Assembly (NCBI GenBank): GCA_963736695.1
Contig: CAVTPU010000001.1
Coordinates: forward strand, 1,302,001 to 1,366,000
Length of the DNA stretch: 64,000 nucleotides
From: CAVTPU01 sp963736695
GTDB lineage: Bacteria > Actinomycetota > Actinomycetes > Mycobacteriales > Micromonosporaceae
Reading direction: 5' to 3'
Below are positions 36,132 to 45,396 of the stretch, in pieces (the first letter of the stretch is position 1; each line of letters begins with the position of its first letter). The notes beneath the pieces are model-generated. The model saw only the letters and a program-made list of their open reading frames with translations, did no database searches and was not told where the DNA came from. The position numbers were made by a program, and so were the translations under genes.

Positions 36132-38529
36132 GTGACCGTTGCACCCACGCCCGAGCATCTCTCCTTCACCGACGCCGATGCCCGACTCGACGGCGCGCTG
36201 TCGGACAGTTTCCTTGGCAGCTACCGCAGCGTGCTGCTCTTCGACGGCGATCTGTGCGTCGAAGGCGACTTCCTGACCGCGATGCTGATGGCTATGGGCA
36301 CCCACAAGGCCGACGTGATCGCCGTCGCCGGTGACCTCACCGTCGCGGGGCCGATCGCACTCTACGAAGGGCGGCCCGGGCTCTATGTCGGGGGCTTCAC
36401 CCGCGGGGAGACCCTCGAGGGCGGGGACTGCGAGATTCACATCAACGACGGCGAATTCACCTACCTCGTGCTCGGCTACTACAACGACGGGGTGCTCTAC
36501 GCCGGTGAGGTGAAGGTCCCGTGGGTCATCAACGACAACCACGATCTTGAGATCGAGGCGCCGGAGGCCATGTTCGTCGACAACTACGGCGCCGACGACG
36601 AGGCCCACTACGACAGGTCCAATATCGGCAAGGCCTTCGTCAAGAAGGTGGTCGATCCGGAGTACGACAGCATCAAGATCGGCAAGTTTCTCAAGCGGCT
36701 GCGCGCCGGCAAGCGGGTGCTGCGCAAGGGTTCCCGCACCGTCGTGGAGGCGGCCATCGACGAAGTGGCCAGCGCGGTCGAAGCCCGTGCCGAGGAGCTG
36801 GACCTGACCGGGCACAAGCTCAAGCAGTTCCCGGCGCAGATCCTCGCGATGCCCTGGCTCAAACGACTCACCCTGGACAACAACGAGATCGAGCAGTTGC
36901 CCGATGAGATCGGCGACCTGAGCAGCCTGGAATATCTGTCAGTGCGCTCGTGTGGGCTGGGCGCTCTGCCCGAGTCGATTGGCCGCCTGACAAAACTCCA
37001 GATCCTGCGAGTCGCCGACAACGGTCGACGCACATACGACGATGCCAGTGAGAACTGGACGTACCAGCCGATTTGTTTGCCGGAAGCCCTCGGCGATCTG
37101 AGCCGCTTGGAGGAGCTGGACGTCTCGCAGCTATCCATGCAGCCCGACAGCGACTCCGAGTTGCTGCCCGAACTGACCACATTCGCTCTGCCCGACTCGA
37201 TCGGCCGGCTCACGAGCCTGCGGCGCCTCGTCGCCGATTGCACCAACCTGACGTTCCCAACGAGCGCTTACGGCCTGGCCAGCCTCCGCGAGATCTCGAT
37301 GTCCGGCTCCACGTGGCTCTACCTCAAGCGGCTGCCCGACTGGGTAACGAGCCTGCCCAATCTGACGAAGCTCGACCTGAGCGACAACTTCTTCACCGAA
37401 CTCCCTGCCAGCATGGGAAGCCTGACGAGTCTGGAGGAGCTGAACCTCAGCGGCTCCCTCGGTCTCCTGACCTCGCCGCTGCCCGACCTGTCCTCGCTAA
37501 CGAGGCTGCGGGTGTTGCGGCTCAGCGGAAACACCTCTCACACCAGCGTTCCCGTGCCGTCCCACGACCTACTCAGGCAGCTGTTCACGATGACCCTGCC
37601 GGCGCTGGAGGTGCTGGACATCGACCGGTGGGGCGCCAGCGATAAAGGCCCGCGCACCGAGCTGACCGCCGAGATCATCGCCGGCATTGGCTCCTTCCAG
37701 GCGCTGCGCCGGGTTGACCTGTGCTTCAACGGCCTGACTGACCTGCCTGAAGATTTTCTTTCCCTGCCGGCATTGGAGTGGGTGGACCTGCACTACAACG
37801 CCCTGCGGCAGGCCGTGCGCCAGCGCGTCGCCGCCACCTACCCGAACGCGCAGATCGACTTTCGCAACCAGAAGACCGCCGAGGACGACGCCGAGCGGAC
37901 TGCGCTGCGGGCCGCCTCTGCCAAGATCTCGACCGCGAACCAACTGCGCGACGCCGGGCGGGTGGCCGAGGCCCTGACCGAATACGACCGAGCTATCGCC
38001 GAGTTCACCGACGGCACGGCGGTCTCCGCATACGGGTTGCTCTACGCGCGCTACGGAAAACTGTGGCTACACAACCACGCGGTCTCGGCCGCCGACACGG
38101 CCGCCGATGCACGTCCCGAACACCTGCGTGGCGGCGCCGCTGAGGCGAAGGAATGCCTGCGACTCGTACCGCCGGTCTGGAATATCTTCCACTTCACCGA
38201 CGAGGGCCAGTTTCAGCGAGAGGTCGTCCGGCAAGCCGCCAACTTCCTCGCCTGGTACACGCTCACCGGCGAGTTGGCCGCAGCTGGGGCGATCGAAGAG
38301 AGCGAAGCTACGCCGCAGCGGGCGCTGGAGCTGATCGAAATGGGTGTCGACTGCGCCGATGGGAGCCAGCACCTCTACCTGCACGACACCCACGCCCGAG
38401 TTCTGCTCGCGCTTGGACGCGAGCCTGACGCATGGCGGGTGGTGCACCGGAGCCCTCGCACTGGACCCGGACTTCGCCGCGATCGCCGACCTCAAGGCGG
38501 ACGCCCGCTACCAGGCGTGGCTGCGATGA
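36132..38529 (+). CDS. Large beta-helix/LRR/TPR protein (one apparent frameshift)
   Basis: About 799 residues in three parts. Residues 1-190 form a bactofilin-like beta-solenoid with short repeats (VLLFDGDLCVEGDFLTAMLM, VIAVAGDLTVAGPIALYEGR). Residues 220-590 hold about a dozen leucine-rich repeats (LKRLTLDNNEIEQLPDEIGD and similar). The C-terminal 200 residues are TPR-like helices (NQLRDAGRVAEALTEYDRAI). Near 38450 one extra base shifts the frame; corrected, the protein ends LALDPDFAAIADLKADARYQ plus four residues at 38529. The architecture suggests a protein-protein scaffold. It lies 49 bases after the macrodomain gene on the same strand and may share its transcript. Confidence 0.82.
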
Positions 38530-38539
38530 TCTCGCTTTC

Positions 38540-39106
38540 CTAGCGAGAGGAGTCGAGATCTCGGCGGATCTCGGCGGCCAGATGCTCGGTGAGCGTCGCG
38601 AATGAGTTCCAGACCGGCCCACGAAGGGAGGGGGCTTGCGCCCAGTCGAGTTCCTCCAAGTAGTCATGGGTGAAGTCGGCTACCTGTGGCTCCGCGGCGC
38701 TGGGTCCGGTCAGGAAGACGAAGGCGTTGTTCGGGTCGTTCTGAAGCTGGAAGAAGACGGCGCCGCGCAACATCATGGAAAGGCGATGGCTGCTGGCAGG
38801 GTCGTCGAACATCTCTGGGTCGGCCACCACGTCCGAGGTGCGCCAGCCGGTGGTGAGCTGCACGGCCTCGCTCGGGGTGAGCACCGCGTAAGGCAGGTTC
38901 CACGCGAGGGTCGGGTCAAGCCCAGGAACAGCGCGTGGTGAGAGCGCTGGGGCGCCCACCGATGTCACCAGCTCGACATAGGAGGGTGGAAAGCCAAAGC
39001 TCAGCGCGGCCTCCGCGTCGCGCACGTCGGCCAGTGAGACCGGGCGATAGACGACGGAGACTCCAACGGCTTCAAGGGCCTTCCAGGTGGCCAATGGAGT
39101 GGACAT
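38540..39106 (-). CDS. SMI1/KNR4 (SUKH) family protein
   Basis: The 188-residue protein matches the SUKH fold: DAEAALSFGFPPSYVELVTS near the start, an aromatic/proline core and ADPEMFDDPASSHRLSMMLR later. SUKH proteins often serve as immunity proteins against contact-dependent or polymorphic toxins. No toxin gene is adjacent, so this could be an orphan immunity gene. It converges on the LRR/TPR gene, ending 11 bases after it. Confidence 0.82.
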   Translation of the reverse strand: MSTPLATWKALEAVGVSVVYRPVSLADVRDAEAALSFGFPPSYVELVTSVGAPALSPRAVPGLDPTLAWNLPYAVLTPSEAVQLTTGWRTSDVVADPEMFDDPASSHRLSMMLRGAVFFQLQNDPNNAFVFLTGPSAAEPQVADFTHDYLEELDWAQAPSLRGPVWNSFATLTEHLAAEIRRDLDSSR

Positions 39107-39356
39107 TCCCGCAGCATAGTAGGGCTCTTCAGAACCGAAGGAGCAGGTTGCCCATCAACCTTGCCGCTCCCTGCGGCCGGGATCGCATCTGCTGCGATCA
39201 TCCGCCGCCCATATATGTATCCATTCACGACTTCTTCATCGGCGTCCGGGTTCTCAACGGCCGCAGCCGGGCTAGCTTCGCAGCGATCCTGTCGACCTCC
39301 ACATCGCACATCACCGCCGTTGAACATTCGGCCAAGCCAGAACCGAACCTCGTCCA

Positions 39357-40149
39357 ATGTCTCGCCCGCCGCTTCCTACGCCCCACCTACCGCTACGCCG
39401 ACATTGTTCGACGGTTCCGCACTCTCCGCCCCAGCGAGCTCGACCTACGCCTACGCCACAGATTCCAACAACTTCACAACCCCCAAATGGACGCGGAGCG
39501 ACGCGGTCAGCTCCGTGCGGACCTCATTCGGGACAACGCAGACCTGGCCCGCCATCTGGCAAAACGGGAGACACGGCGCCTGAGTCGCCCGGGCGACGCC
39601 GCCGAGTCCTGGACGATTGCACTGGTCAAGGCCGTGGACGGACACGACCCTCGGCGCGGCGACTTCGTCCCCTATCTACGCAAGCGCATCTTCGGCGAGG
39701 TACGGCAACAGGCCAGGCGCGAATGGCAGTCCGGAACCTCCCATGCACTACGCGGCCTCGCCACCCGCGTCTGTCAGGCACGCGACGAACTCCGTCAACA
39801 GCTTCGAGGTGAACCCACCGCGACCGAGATTGCCACACACCTCGCGATGCCGGTCCTCGCGATCACTAACGCCCTGGCAGCGCTCGCTGTCCGCCACGCA
39901 CAGCCTCTCGACGACGACATCGCCGCGCCCGTTCTGCAGGCCAAAACCACAACCTTCTCGACCGCGATGCACCAACGCCTCATGCTGCTTGATGAGCGCC
40001 ATCGCACCGTCATCGAGCTACACTTCCTTCACGGACTGGACCTTGCCGAGATCGCCACCTGCATCGACGGCGACGCGCCCACTGTGGACAGCATGCTCAA
40101 GACAGCGCTTCACCAACTACGCGAAATCCACCTGCCCGGAGCTGCGTGA
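39357..40149 (+). CDS. SigB/SigF-type sigma factor (start affected by likely indel)
   Basis: The body has sigma-70 region 2 (AVDGHDPRRGDFVPYLRKRI then FGEVRQQARREW), region 3 (LRGEPTATEIATHLAMPVLA) and region 4 (LLDERHRTVIELHFLHGLDL). No ATG, GTG or TTG lies in frame between 39301 and 39486. Removing one C from the run at 39381-39384 joins the ATG at 39357 to the conserved segment YADIVRRFRTLRPSELD, giving a protein of about 263 residues, the normal length. Without that correction the first in-frame ATG, at 39487, would cut off the conserved start. No anti-sigma gene is adjacent. Confidence 0.78.
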
Positions 40150-40317
40150 CATCCGCGGGCCACTCCGCCGCGCGCCGAACCAGAGCTCGGCCAGCCTGGA
40201 TCCGAGCGTGCACGGATAGTCGCCGGCCCAGCCGAAGGTCCGATGACCGCGCCACGTTCAATGCCCGCACGGCCAAGGTTCGAACGTCGCGGTGCATGCG
40301 GTCTCGCTCCAGGCGAC

Positions 40318-41685
40318 TCATTCCACCCGTTCTGTCTGCGGTACGAATACACCGTGGAAGGTCATGGGCACTGGTTGGTTGAACCACACTTTCGCCTTGG
40401 GTCCATCGGCGAGGTGCTCGGCGTCGAGCACCGCCAGATAGCTTCGTTGCGCCTGCGGATCCTGGAATAGCTGCAGAACCCAACCCGCTTCCTCAGTCGC
40501 GTTTTGAGCAATGAACATGGGTTCCGCTCCGAGGTGCTCGGCCGGCGCCGCCCAGGATTCGACGTGTCCTGTCTCGTTGTCGAAACGGGCGACGCCTGGG
40601 TTATGGGTGGCATCGGGGAATGTTTGTAGCCAGGTGTAGCGGTGGCGCGCGCCGACCTTGAGCGGATGTACCGAGGGGAACTCACTCGGTGACCTCCACA
40701 TCGACTCGCCGGCGAGAGTCCTTCGAGCCAGATCGACCGAAAACCGGTGCAACGCGGGCTGGCCGTGTTCCGGCCCGGCGCTACTGGGTGCGGCAAAGGC
40801 CCTGAAGTCATCGTGGCGGCAAACGTCGACCACGATTCGACCACCGTCCTCGAAGGCATTGACGAAGTGCCATACCCAGAACGTGTCGGCTGTGAAGCGG
40901 ACGGCCCGCTGCGGTTCGTTCAGCGGAACTACGACAACGATTGTGCCCGATTCTGGTTCCCAACGAAAATACTGCGACAGGTCCCCGATGGCGAACATGG
41001 CTCGCCACATGATGAGCTTCGCCGGACCGACGATGAACACGGCGTGTTTGTCGGTGACAATGAAGTCGTGGATCATGCCGATCCACGGCAAGTCGAAGCT
41101 ACCCACCACGCGGGCAGGCCCGTTATCCGGGAGGGCATATAGGTCGACACTCTTGCCCCGGATACCGAAGTTGAATGTCGTCTTGAGCGCGTCGACACGA
41201 TGGGGATGCGCCGAGAACGCCGAACGCACCACCCCGAGATCAGTCGCTGCGCGAACTTGCAGGCTATGCGGGTCAAACTCGACGGGCTTGGCCTCTTCCA
41301 TAAGGGCAAACAGTCGGCCCTGCCACGCCAAGACGTTGGTATTGCCGGTGCTCTTCTTACGCCCGGTCACGGTGTTGAGCATGCGCCGAGGCCATGAGGC
41401 GGAGGTGCCGTACAGAAACCGCCCAACTCGCTCTTCCTCGCGATATTCCGGCGATTCGACGACCCGGCAGGCGCCGGTCGCGCCCGTGGCGCCCAGCCGG
41501 ACCGCGGTGATCGCCCCGTCGGCATCAAAAGGGTGCGCGGCCGGACGGCCAAAACGTTCGAGCAGCCCTGGACCGACGCGATACATCGCGCCGCGCAGTT
41601 CATTTGGCAGCTCCCCCTCGACCGTGAGGGATTCAAAACCGTGGGTACGTACAACGCTGTGGTTAAGCGTCGGGGTTGCGGACAC
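40318..41685 (-). CDS. Carotenoid cleavage oxygenase (RPE65 family)
   Basis: The 455-residue enzyme cleaves carotenoid-type double bonds using Fe(II). Histidine ligands are visible in SAFSAHPHRVDALKTTFNFG, WIGMIHDFIVTDKHAVF, WVWHFVNAFEDGGRIVVDV and, at the C-terminus, PMTFHGVFVP. It follows the DHA2 exporter gene by 53 bases on the same strand, with GAAGGAG before a GTG start. Shared transcription and control by the divergent TetR protein are likely. Confidence 0.9.
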   Translation of the reverse strand: MSATPTLNHSVVRTHGFESLTVEGELPNELRGAMYRVGPGLLERFGRPAAHPFDADGAITAVRLGATGATGACRVVESPEYREEERVGRFLYGTSASWPRRMLNTVTGRKKSTGNTNVLAWQGRLFALMEEAKPVEFDPHSLQVRAATDLGVVRSAFSAHPHRVDALKTTFNFGIRGKSVDLYALPDNGPARVVGSFDLPWIGMIHDFIVTDKHAVFIVGPAKLIMWRAMFAIGDLSQYFRWEPESGTIVVVVPLNEPQRAVRFTADTFWVWHFVNAFEDGGRIVVDVCRHDDFRAFAAPSSAGPEHGQPALHRFSVDLARRTLAGESMWRSPSEFPSVHPLKVGARHRYTWLQTFPDATHNPGVARFDNETGHVESWAAPAEHLGAEPMFIAQNATEEAGWVLQLFQDPQAQRSYLAVLDAEHLADGPKAKVWFNQPVPMTFHGVFVPQTERVE

Positions 41686-41738
41686 GATGGAACTCCTTCA
41701 ATGGAGGGACTATTTTTCGGGCAACCCGTCGCGGGTTG

Positions 41739-43253
41739 TCAGTGAATCAGGACAGGAGCGGCGGCCGGATCCGATTGCGGGACTCCGGAAGGCACCGCCA
41801 GTCCGCAGACGATCGCGCCGAGCAGAAAGAATCCGGCCGACCACCAGAACGCGGTGTGATAGCTGGCCAGCATGGACTGGATCACGACCTCCCGGCCGGG
41901 CTGCTTGCCCACCAGGTAGTCGGTGGCGGCGCTGGCTGCCAGAGTGTTCAGCAGCGCGGTACCGATCGAACCGCCGACCTGCTGCGCGGCGTTCACAGTG
42001 GCCGAAGCCACGCCGGAGTCACCGTCGGCGACCCCGAGCACCGCTGTGCTCATCGCCGGCCCCATGACTAGGCCCAGACCCGCGCCCACAACCAACAGCG
42101 GCGGCAGGATGTGACCCACGTAGGTGCTGTTCTCGCCGATCAACGTCATCCCGGACATGCCCGCAGCCGCGACGAGCATCCCCAATGTGATCAGGGGTCG
42201 CGGCCCGAAGCGGGGAAGCAGGATCGCGCCAGCGGTGGTGGCTGCCACCATCAGGATCGCGATCTGCGGGAGGAACGCCAGGCCAGTCTCGATCGGCGTG
42301 TATCCACGAAGGGCCTGGAGGTAGTAGGTCAGGAACAAGAACACGCCGAACATGCCCGCGCCGCAGACGAACAGGGCGAAGTAGGAACCACCCCGGTTGC
42401 GGTCGAGCACGACGCGCAGAGGCAACAGCGGGTGAGCCACCCAGGTCTGCAGCCATAGGAAGACTCCCAGCATCACCACACCGCCGGTGAGGAAGCCCCA
42501 GCACATCGGATCACCCCAGGCATACGTCTGCGCATTGGAGAAGCCGTAGACGATCGCGAACAGGCCCGCGGAGACGGTCGCGACGCCGGGGAGGTCGAGC
42601 TTGGGACGCTGCTCCTGGCGGTGATGCCTCAACAGCAGCAGACCACCTGTCACCGCGACTGCGGCGAAGCCCACGTTGACATAAAGGCACCATCGCCACG
42701 ACAGGTGTTCGGTGAGCACCCCACCCAGCAGAAGGCCGATGCCACCGCCGCTTCCGGCGAGCGCGCCGAAGATGCCGAACGCCTTGCCCCGCTCGCCCGG
42801 ATCAGTAAAGGTCGTAGTCATCAGGGACAGTGCCGCAGGCGCCAACAACGCGCCGAAGAGACCTTGCAGCGCCCTGGCGGTGACAACCATCTCGAAACTG
42901 GAGGCGGCGCCTCCTAACGCCGAGGCGATGGCGAAGCCCACTAGTCCTGCCAGGAAGGCCCACTTTCGGCCGAACAGGTCAGCGATGCGGCCGCCGAGCA
43001 GCAGCAGGCTGCCGAAGGCCAGGGCATAGGCGGTGACGATCCACTGCCGGTCGCTGTCAGAAAAGCCGAGGTCCACCTGGGCGGTGGGCAGGGCGATGTT
43101 CACGATCGTCGCATCGAGCACCACCATCAGCTGGGCGATCCCGAGGACAACGAGGATGAACCACCGGCAGTTGGGGAGGTCATCGCCCACGTGCATCCGG
43201 TTGGACAGGCTACCGCGCGGGTCGGCGGCAACGGTCATGTCTGATCCCTTCAC
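41739..43253 (-). CDS. DHA2-family (EmrB/QacA type) MFS exporter
   Basis: The 504-residue protein has 14 predicted membrane helices and the family motifs VVLDATIVNIALPTAQVDLG (motif D1-like) and GGRIADLFGRKWAFL (motif A). These transporters export drugs or small metabolites by proton antiport. A Met at 43238 is an alternative start. It is divergent from a TetR regulator, the classic exporter/repressor layout. Confidence 0.93.
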   Translation of the reverse strand: MKGSDMTVAADPRGSLSNRMHVGDDLPNCRWFILVVLGIAQLMVVLDATIVNIALPTAQVDLGFSDSDRQWIVTAYALAFGSLLLLGGRIADLFGRKWAFLAGLVGFAIASALGGAASSFEMVVTARALQGLFGALLAPAALSLMTTTFTDPGERGKAFGIFGALAGSGGGIGLLLGGVLTEHLSWRWCLYVNVGFAAVAVTGGLLLLRHHRQEQRPKLDLPGVATVSAGLFAIVYGFSNAQTYAWGDPMCWGFLTGGVVMLGVFLWLQTWVAHPLLPLRVVLDRNRGGSYFALFVCGAGMFGVFLFLTYYLQALRGYTPIETGLAFLPQIAILMVAATTAGAILLPRFGPRPLITLGMLVAAAGMSGMTLIGENSTYVGHILPPLLVVGAGLGLVMGPAMSTAVLGVADGDSGVASATVNAAQQVGGSIGTALLNTLAASAATDYLVGKQPGREVVIQSMLASYHTAFWWSAGFFLLGAIVCGLAVPSGVPQSDPAAAPVLIH

Positions 43254-43288
43254 GAATCGGAGAAGCTATCTCCGGTTAATCGGGGACT

Positions 43289-43327
43289 GTAGCACTAACT
43301 TGAGGAGTCGTCTCCACTTAGTGCTAC
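43289..43327. promoter_or_regulatory. Probable TetR operator between exporter and regulator genes
   Basis: Exact inverted arms gtagcactaa (43289-43298) and ttagtgctac (43318-43327) flank a 19-base centre that itself contains ggag/ctcc symmetry. It sits between two divergent starts and ends 10 bases before the tetR ATG, so binding would block both promoters. Confidence 0.75.
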
Positions 43328-43336
43328 GCTTGCCAC

Positions 43337-44002
43337 ATGCCCGAATCGCCCAGCCGGGACAAACCGTTGCGCCGCGACGCCGAGCGAAACCGCCAGCGAA
43401 TCCTGCAAGCCGCTCAGGAGATGTTCAGCGAACATGGCTTGGCTGTGACTCTGGACGACATCGCCCGCCACGCCGGCCTCGGCGTCGGCACCGTTTACCG
43501 ACGCTTCAACACCAAAGAGTCGCTGGTCGAGGCGCTGTTCGACGGCAAAATGACTGACCTGGCCAACCTCGCGGAACGAGCCCTCGACGAGCCGGAACCA
43601 TGGCCGGCGCTGGTTCGGCTACTGGAACAGCTCTGCGCCCTACAGGCCAGAGACCGCGGCCTCCGTGAGCTGGTGCTCGGAACGCACTACGGCCGCCAAG
43701 AGGTCGCCATGATTCGAGAACGACTCGCGCCTCCCCTGGCCAGACTGTTCGCCGCAGCCAAAGCGTCCGGACACCTACGTCATGACATACAACCCCAGGA
43801 CGTCCCAGTCCTGCTCGTCATGATGGGCGCTGCGGAGGACTACAGCCGAGACACCCGGCCGGACACCTGGCGGAGATACCTGACCCTGCTGCTTGACGGA
43901 CTCGCCGCCAGTCGGGACACCGTTACCCCTCTTCCGGTTTCGCCACTCACCGAGAAGCAGCTCGAACAGGCAATGTTGTCGTTTCGCCTGCCCCGAGTTT
44001 GA
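43337..44002 (+). CDS. TetR-family transcriptional repressor
   Basis: The 221-residue protein has the TetR DNA-binding helix-turn-helix (NRQRILQAAQEMFSEHGLAV then LDDIARHAGLGVGTVYRRFN). A helical ligand-binding domain follows that ends in an unstructured tail. It most likely represses the divergent DHA2 exporter and itself through the palindrome at 43289-43327. The inducer is unknown but may be the exporter substrate. Confidence 0.92.
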   Translation: MPESPSRDKPLRRDAERNRQRILQAAQEMFSEHGLAVTLDDIARHAGLGVGTVYRRFNTKESLVEALFDGKMTDLANLAERALDEPEPWPALVRLLEQLCALQARDRGLRELVLGTHYGRQEVAMIRERLAPPLARLFAAAKASGHLRHDIQPQDVPVLLVMMGAAEDYSRDTRPDTWRRYLTLLLDGLAASRDTVTPLPVSPLTEKQLEQAMLSFRLPRV

Positions 44003-44081
44003 AACACGCCCCATCGACTTCGAAGTTCCAGTCCAGTCAGAGGATCACGGAAGTGTCACCTTTGTCGATCCAGACCTGACT

Positions 44082-44121
44082 TCGCTTTCATGTGTCAGAA
44101 ATACTTGACTCATGAAAGCGA
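44082..44121. repeat. 16-bp inverted repeat after tetR
   Basis: Arms tcgctttcatgtgtca (44082-44097) and tgactcatgaaagcga (44106-44121) are complementary at 15 of 16 positions around the 8-base spacer gaaatact. There is no T-run. It could be a Rho-assisted terminator stem or a protein-binding site. Confidence 0.75.
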
Positions 44122-44156
44122 GGTACGCACTTGGCTAAAGGGCCTCTAACTGCCTC

Positions 44157-44369
44157 TCAGTGACCCAAACAGCCGTCCCCGTCATGGTGTGTGTACCTGA
44201 GGCTTCGAGCGAGCTCAATAATCGAATGTTGCAGGGCCGTCTGGTCTTCCTTTTCGGGAAAGAACGTCAGCCACCGCTCCGCAGCCGCCTCATCAACAAC
44301 GGCGCGGGCCAACCGCTCAACTTCAACGAGGTAGTCATCGTGGCTCATATGGGCGCGACTGTCGTGCAT
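44157..44369 (-). CDS. Small hypothetical protein
   Basis: This 70-residue soluble protein, or 63 residues from the second Met at 44348, reads SHDDYLVEVERLARAVVDEA and FFPEKEDQTALQHSIIELAR. It appears to be two or three helices. It has no recognised family, signal or membrane segment. Its composition looks like coding sequence rather than chance, but evidence is limited. Confidence 0.55.
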   Translation of the reverse strand: MHDSRAHMSHDDYLVEVERLARAVVDEAAAERWLTFFPEKEDQTALQHSIIELARSLRYTHHDGDGCLGH

Positions 44370-44559
44370 GTTGCCAGCCTACTGACCTCTCCGCGTCTCG
44401 GGCGTTGGCGCGCATAACGCGCCGCCGGGACCGACACGACGTCGTGCTGGTTCGACGACATCCGTCAAGGCCCAGCCCCTCGACTGTCGGCTCGAAGGCA
44501 GGCGCGGCTCGGACCGAGTTCGTATGGCCTGCCGTCCGGCCGGGTTACGTGTAACCCGC

Positions 44560-44812
44560 CGATTTGGTGATCCATGCTGATGGCACACCCATGGTGGTGA
44601 AGCCGACCATGATGAAAACGTCACAACAACACCACACTGTCCACACTGGTCGGACCGCCCCGCACCCCACGGCACCACATGGTGAGCGTCGGCCCATTCC
44701 GTCGGCGCGTCACACCCCGGCCACCGACACCCCCGATCCCGCGCCCACAACACCCGCCGCATATGCGCTGGCACCAACCGATGTGCGCGCCCAACATCCA
44801 TCGGCAGCCCAC
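44560..44812 (-). pseudogene. DUF222/HNH endonuclease C-terminal remnant
   Basis: The HNH core DVGRAHRLVPAHMRRVLWAR then DRGCRWPGCDAPTEWADAHH is recognisable from actinobacterial DUF222-HNH proteins. After WGAG the frame must change to continue GGPTSVDSVVLL, where a TGA replaces the family cysteine. FHHGRLHHHG then follows. The large N-terminal DUF222 domain is missing, so this is a decayed fragment. Confidence 0.75.
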
Positions 44813-45172
44813 TCGCCGGATCTGCCGGTCGAGACGACCTGTTGGGACCTTGAATACTTCCGGGCTTGACTACCTGCGCGGGGGGCCGCCGCGTAGAGGA
44901 TCTGGCTCCGTCGCCGGACGGACGACATCGGCCTGCGGGTGCGCCACGCTGATTCGCATGGCGTTTCTGCGACGGCTGGCCTGAATCTCCGAATCTCGCC
45001 CATCTACGCTACCCAGCAACGCTGGGCTGTCTCACTACATGCTGACAGAGAGGGCTGCCGGTTCAAACGCAACCCCCAAGATCCAATCCGGGTACGCATC
45101 TACATAGGTGGCCGCATCGCGACACCATAACTCCATGGCCTTGTCGAGGCTGACTGTGCAAAAATCTGCGGC
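44813..45172. other. Intergenic stretch without recognisable genes
   Basis: I find no supported gene, strong hairpin or repeat in these 360 bases between the HNH remnant and the interrupted tRNA. Confidence 0.5.
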
Positions 45173-45299
45173 GGGTCGCTAGCTCAACTGGCAGAGCATT
45201 CGACTGAGTAGTGCGTCCGCTTCCCGCCTGCGCGGTCATGGGGGTGCTTCCTTCTCCTTCTGGGATCGAAGGGTTCGGGGTTCGAGTCCCCGGCGACCC
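45173..45299 (+). pseudogene. tRNA-Lys-like gene with a 55-nt insertion in the anticodon loop
   Basis: The acceptor stem GGGTCGC/GCGACCC, the D stem GCTC/GAGC, the anticodon stem TTCGA/TCGAA (45199-45203 and 45266-45270) and a perfect T arm CGGGG-TTCGAGT-CCCCG are all intact. They match the body of actinobacterial tRNA-Lys. The anticodon loop should be 7 bases but is 62 (45204-45265), and no lysine anticodon is in place. The insert includes a 25-base segment repeated at 47574. It may be an integration scar or, less likely, an intron-like insert. Confidence 0.75.
45234..45258 (+). repeat. 25-bp direct repeat, left copy (inside the tRNA insert)
   Basis: This segment, starting ggtcatgggggtgcttcctt, matches 47574-47598 at 22 of 25 bases. 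The two copies bracket the TerD-domain gene. Confidence 0.6.
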
Positions 45300-45396
45300 A
45301 CTGCGCCACTGCCGCATACGGCGAGGCCGAAGCCGCCTCTTGGGTCGGCCCGACGCCATGACGGAAGGGCCACGACGGACGGAAACGGAGGACCAC

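Noticed and set aside
36132..40149. A polymorphic toxin locus
   Set aside because: The SUKH gene suggests immunity, but no secretion signal, toxin domain or Rhs/YD repeats are present.
45211..45396. An N-terminal extension of the TerD-domain protein
   Set aside because: It would read through the tRNA-like gene, and the ATG at 45397 has a good ribosome-binding site.
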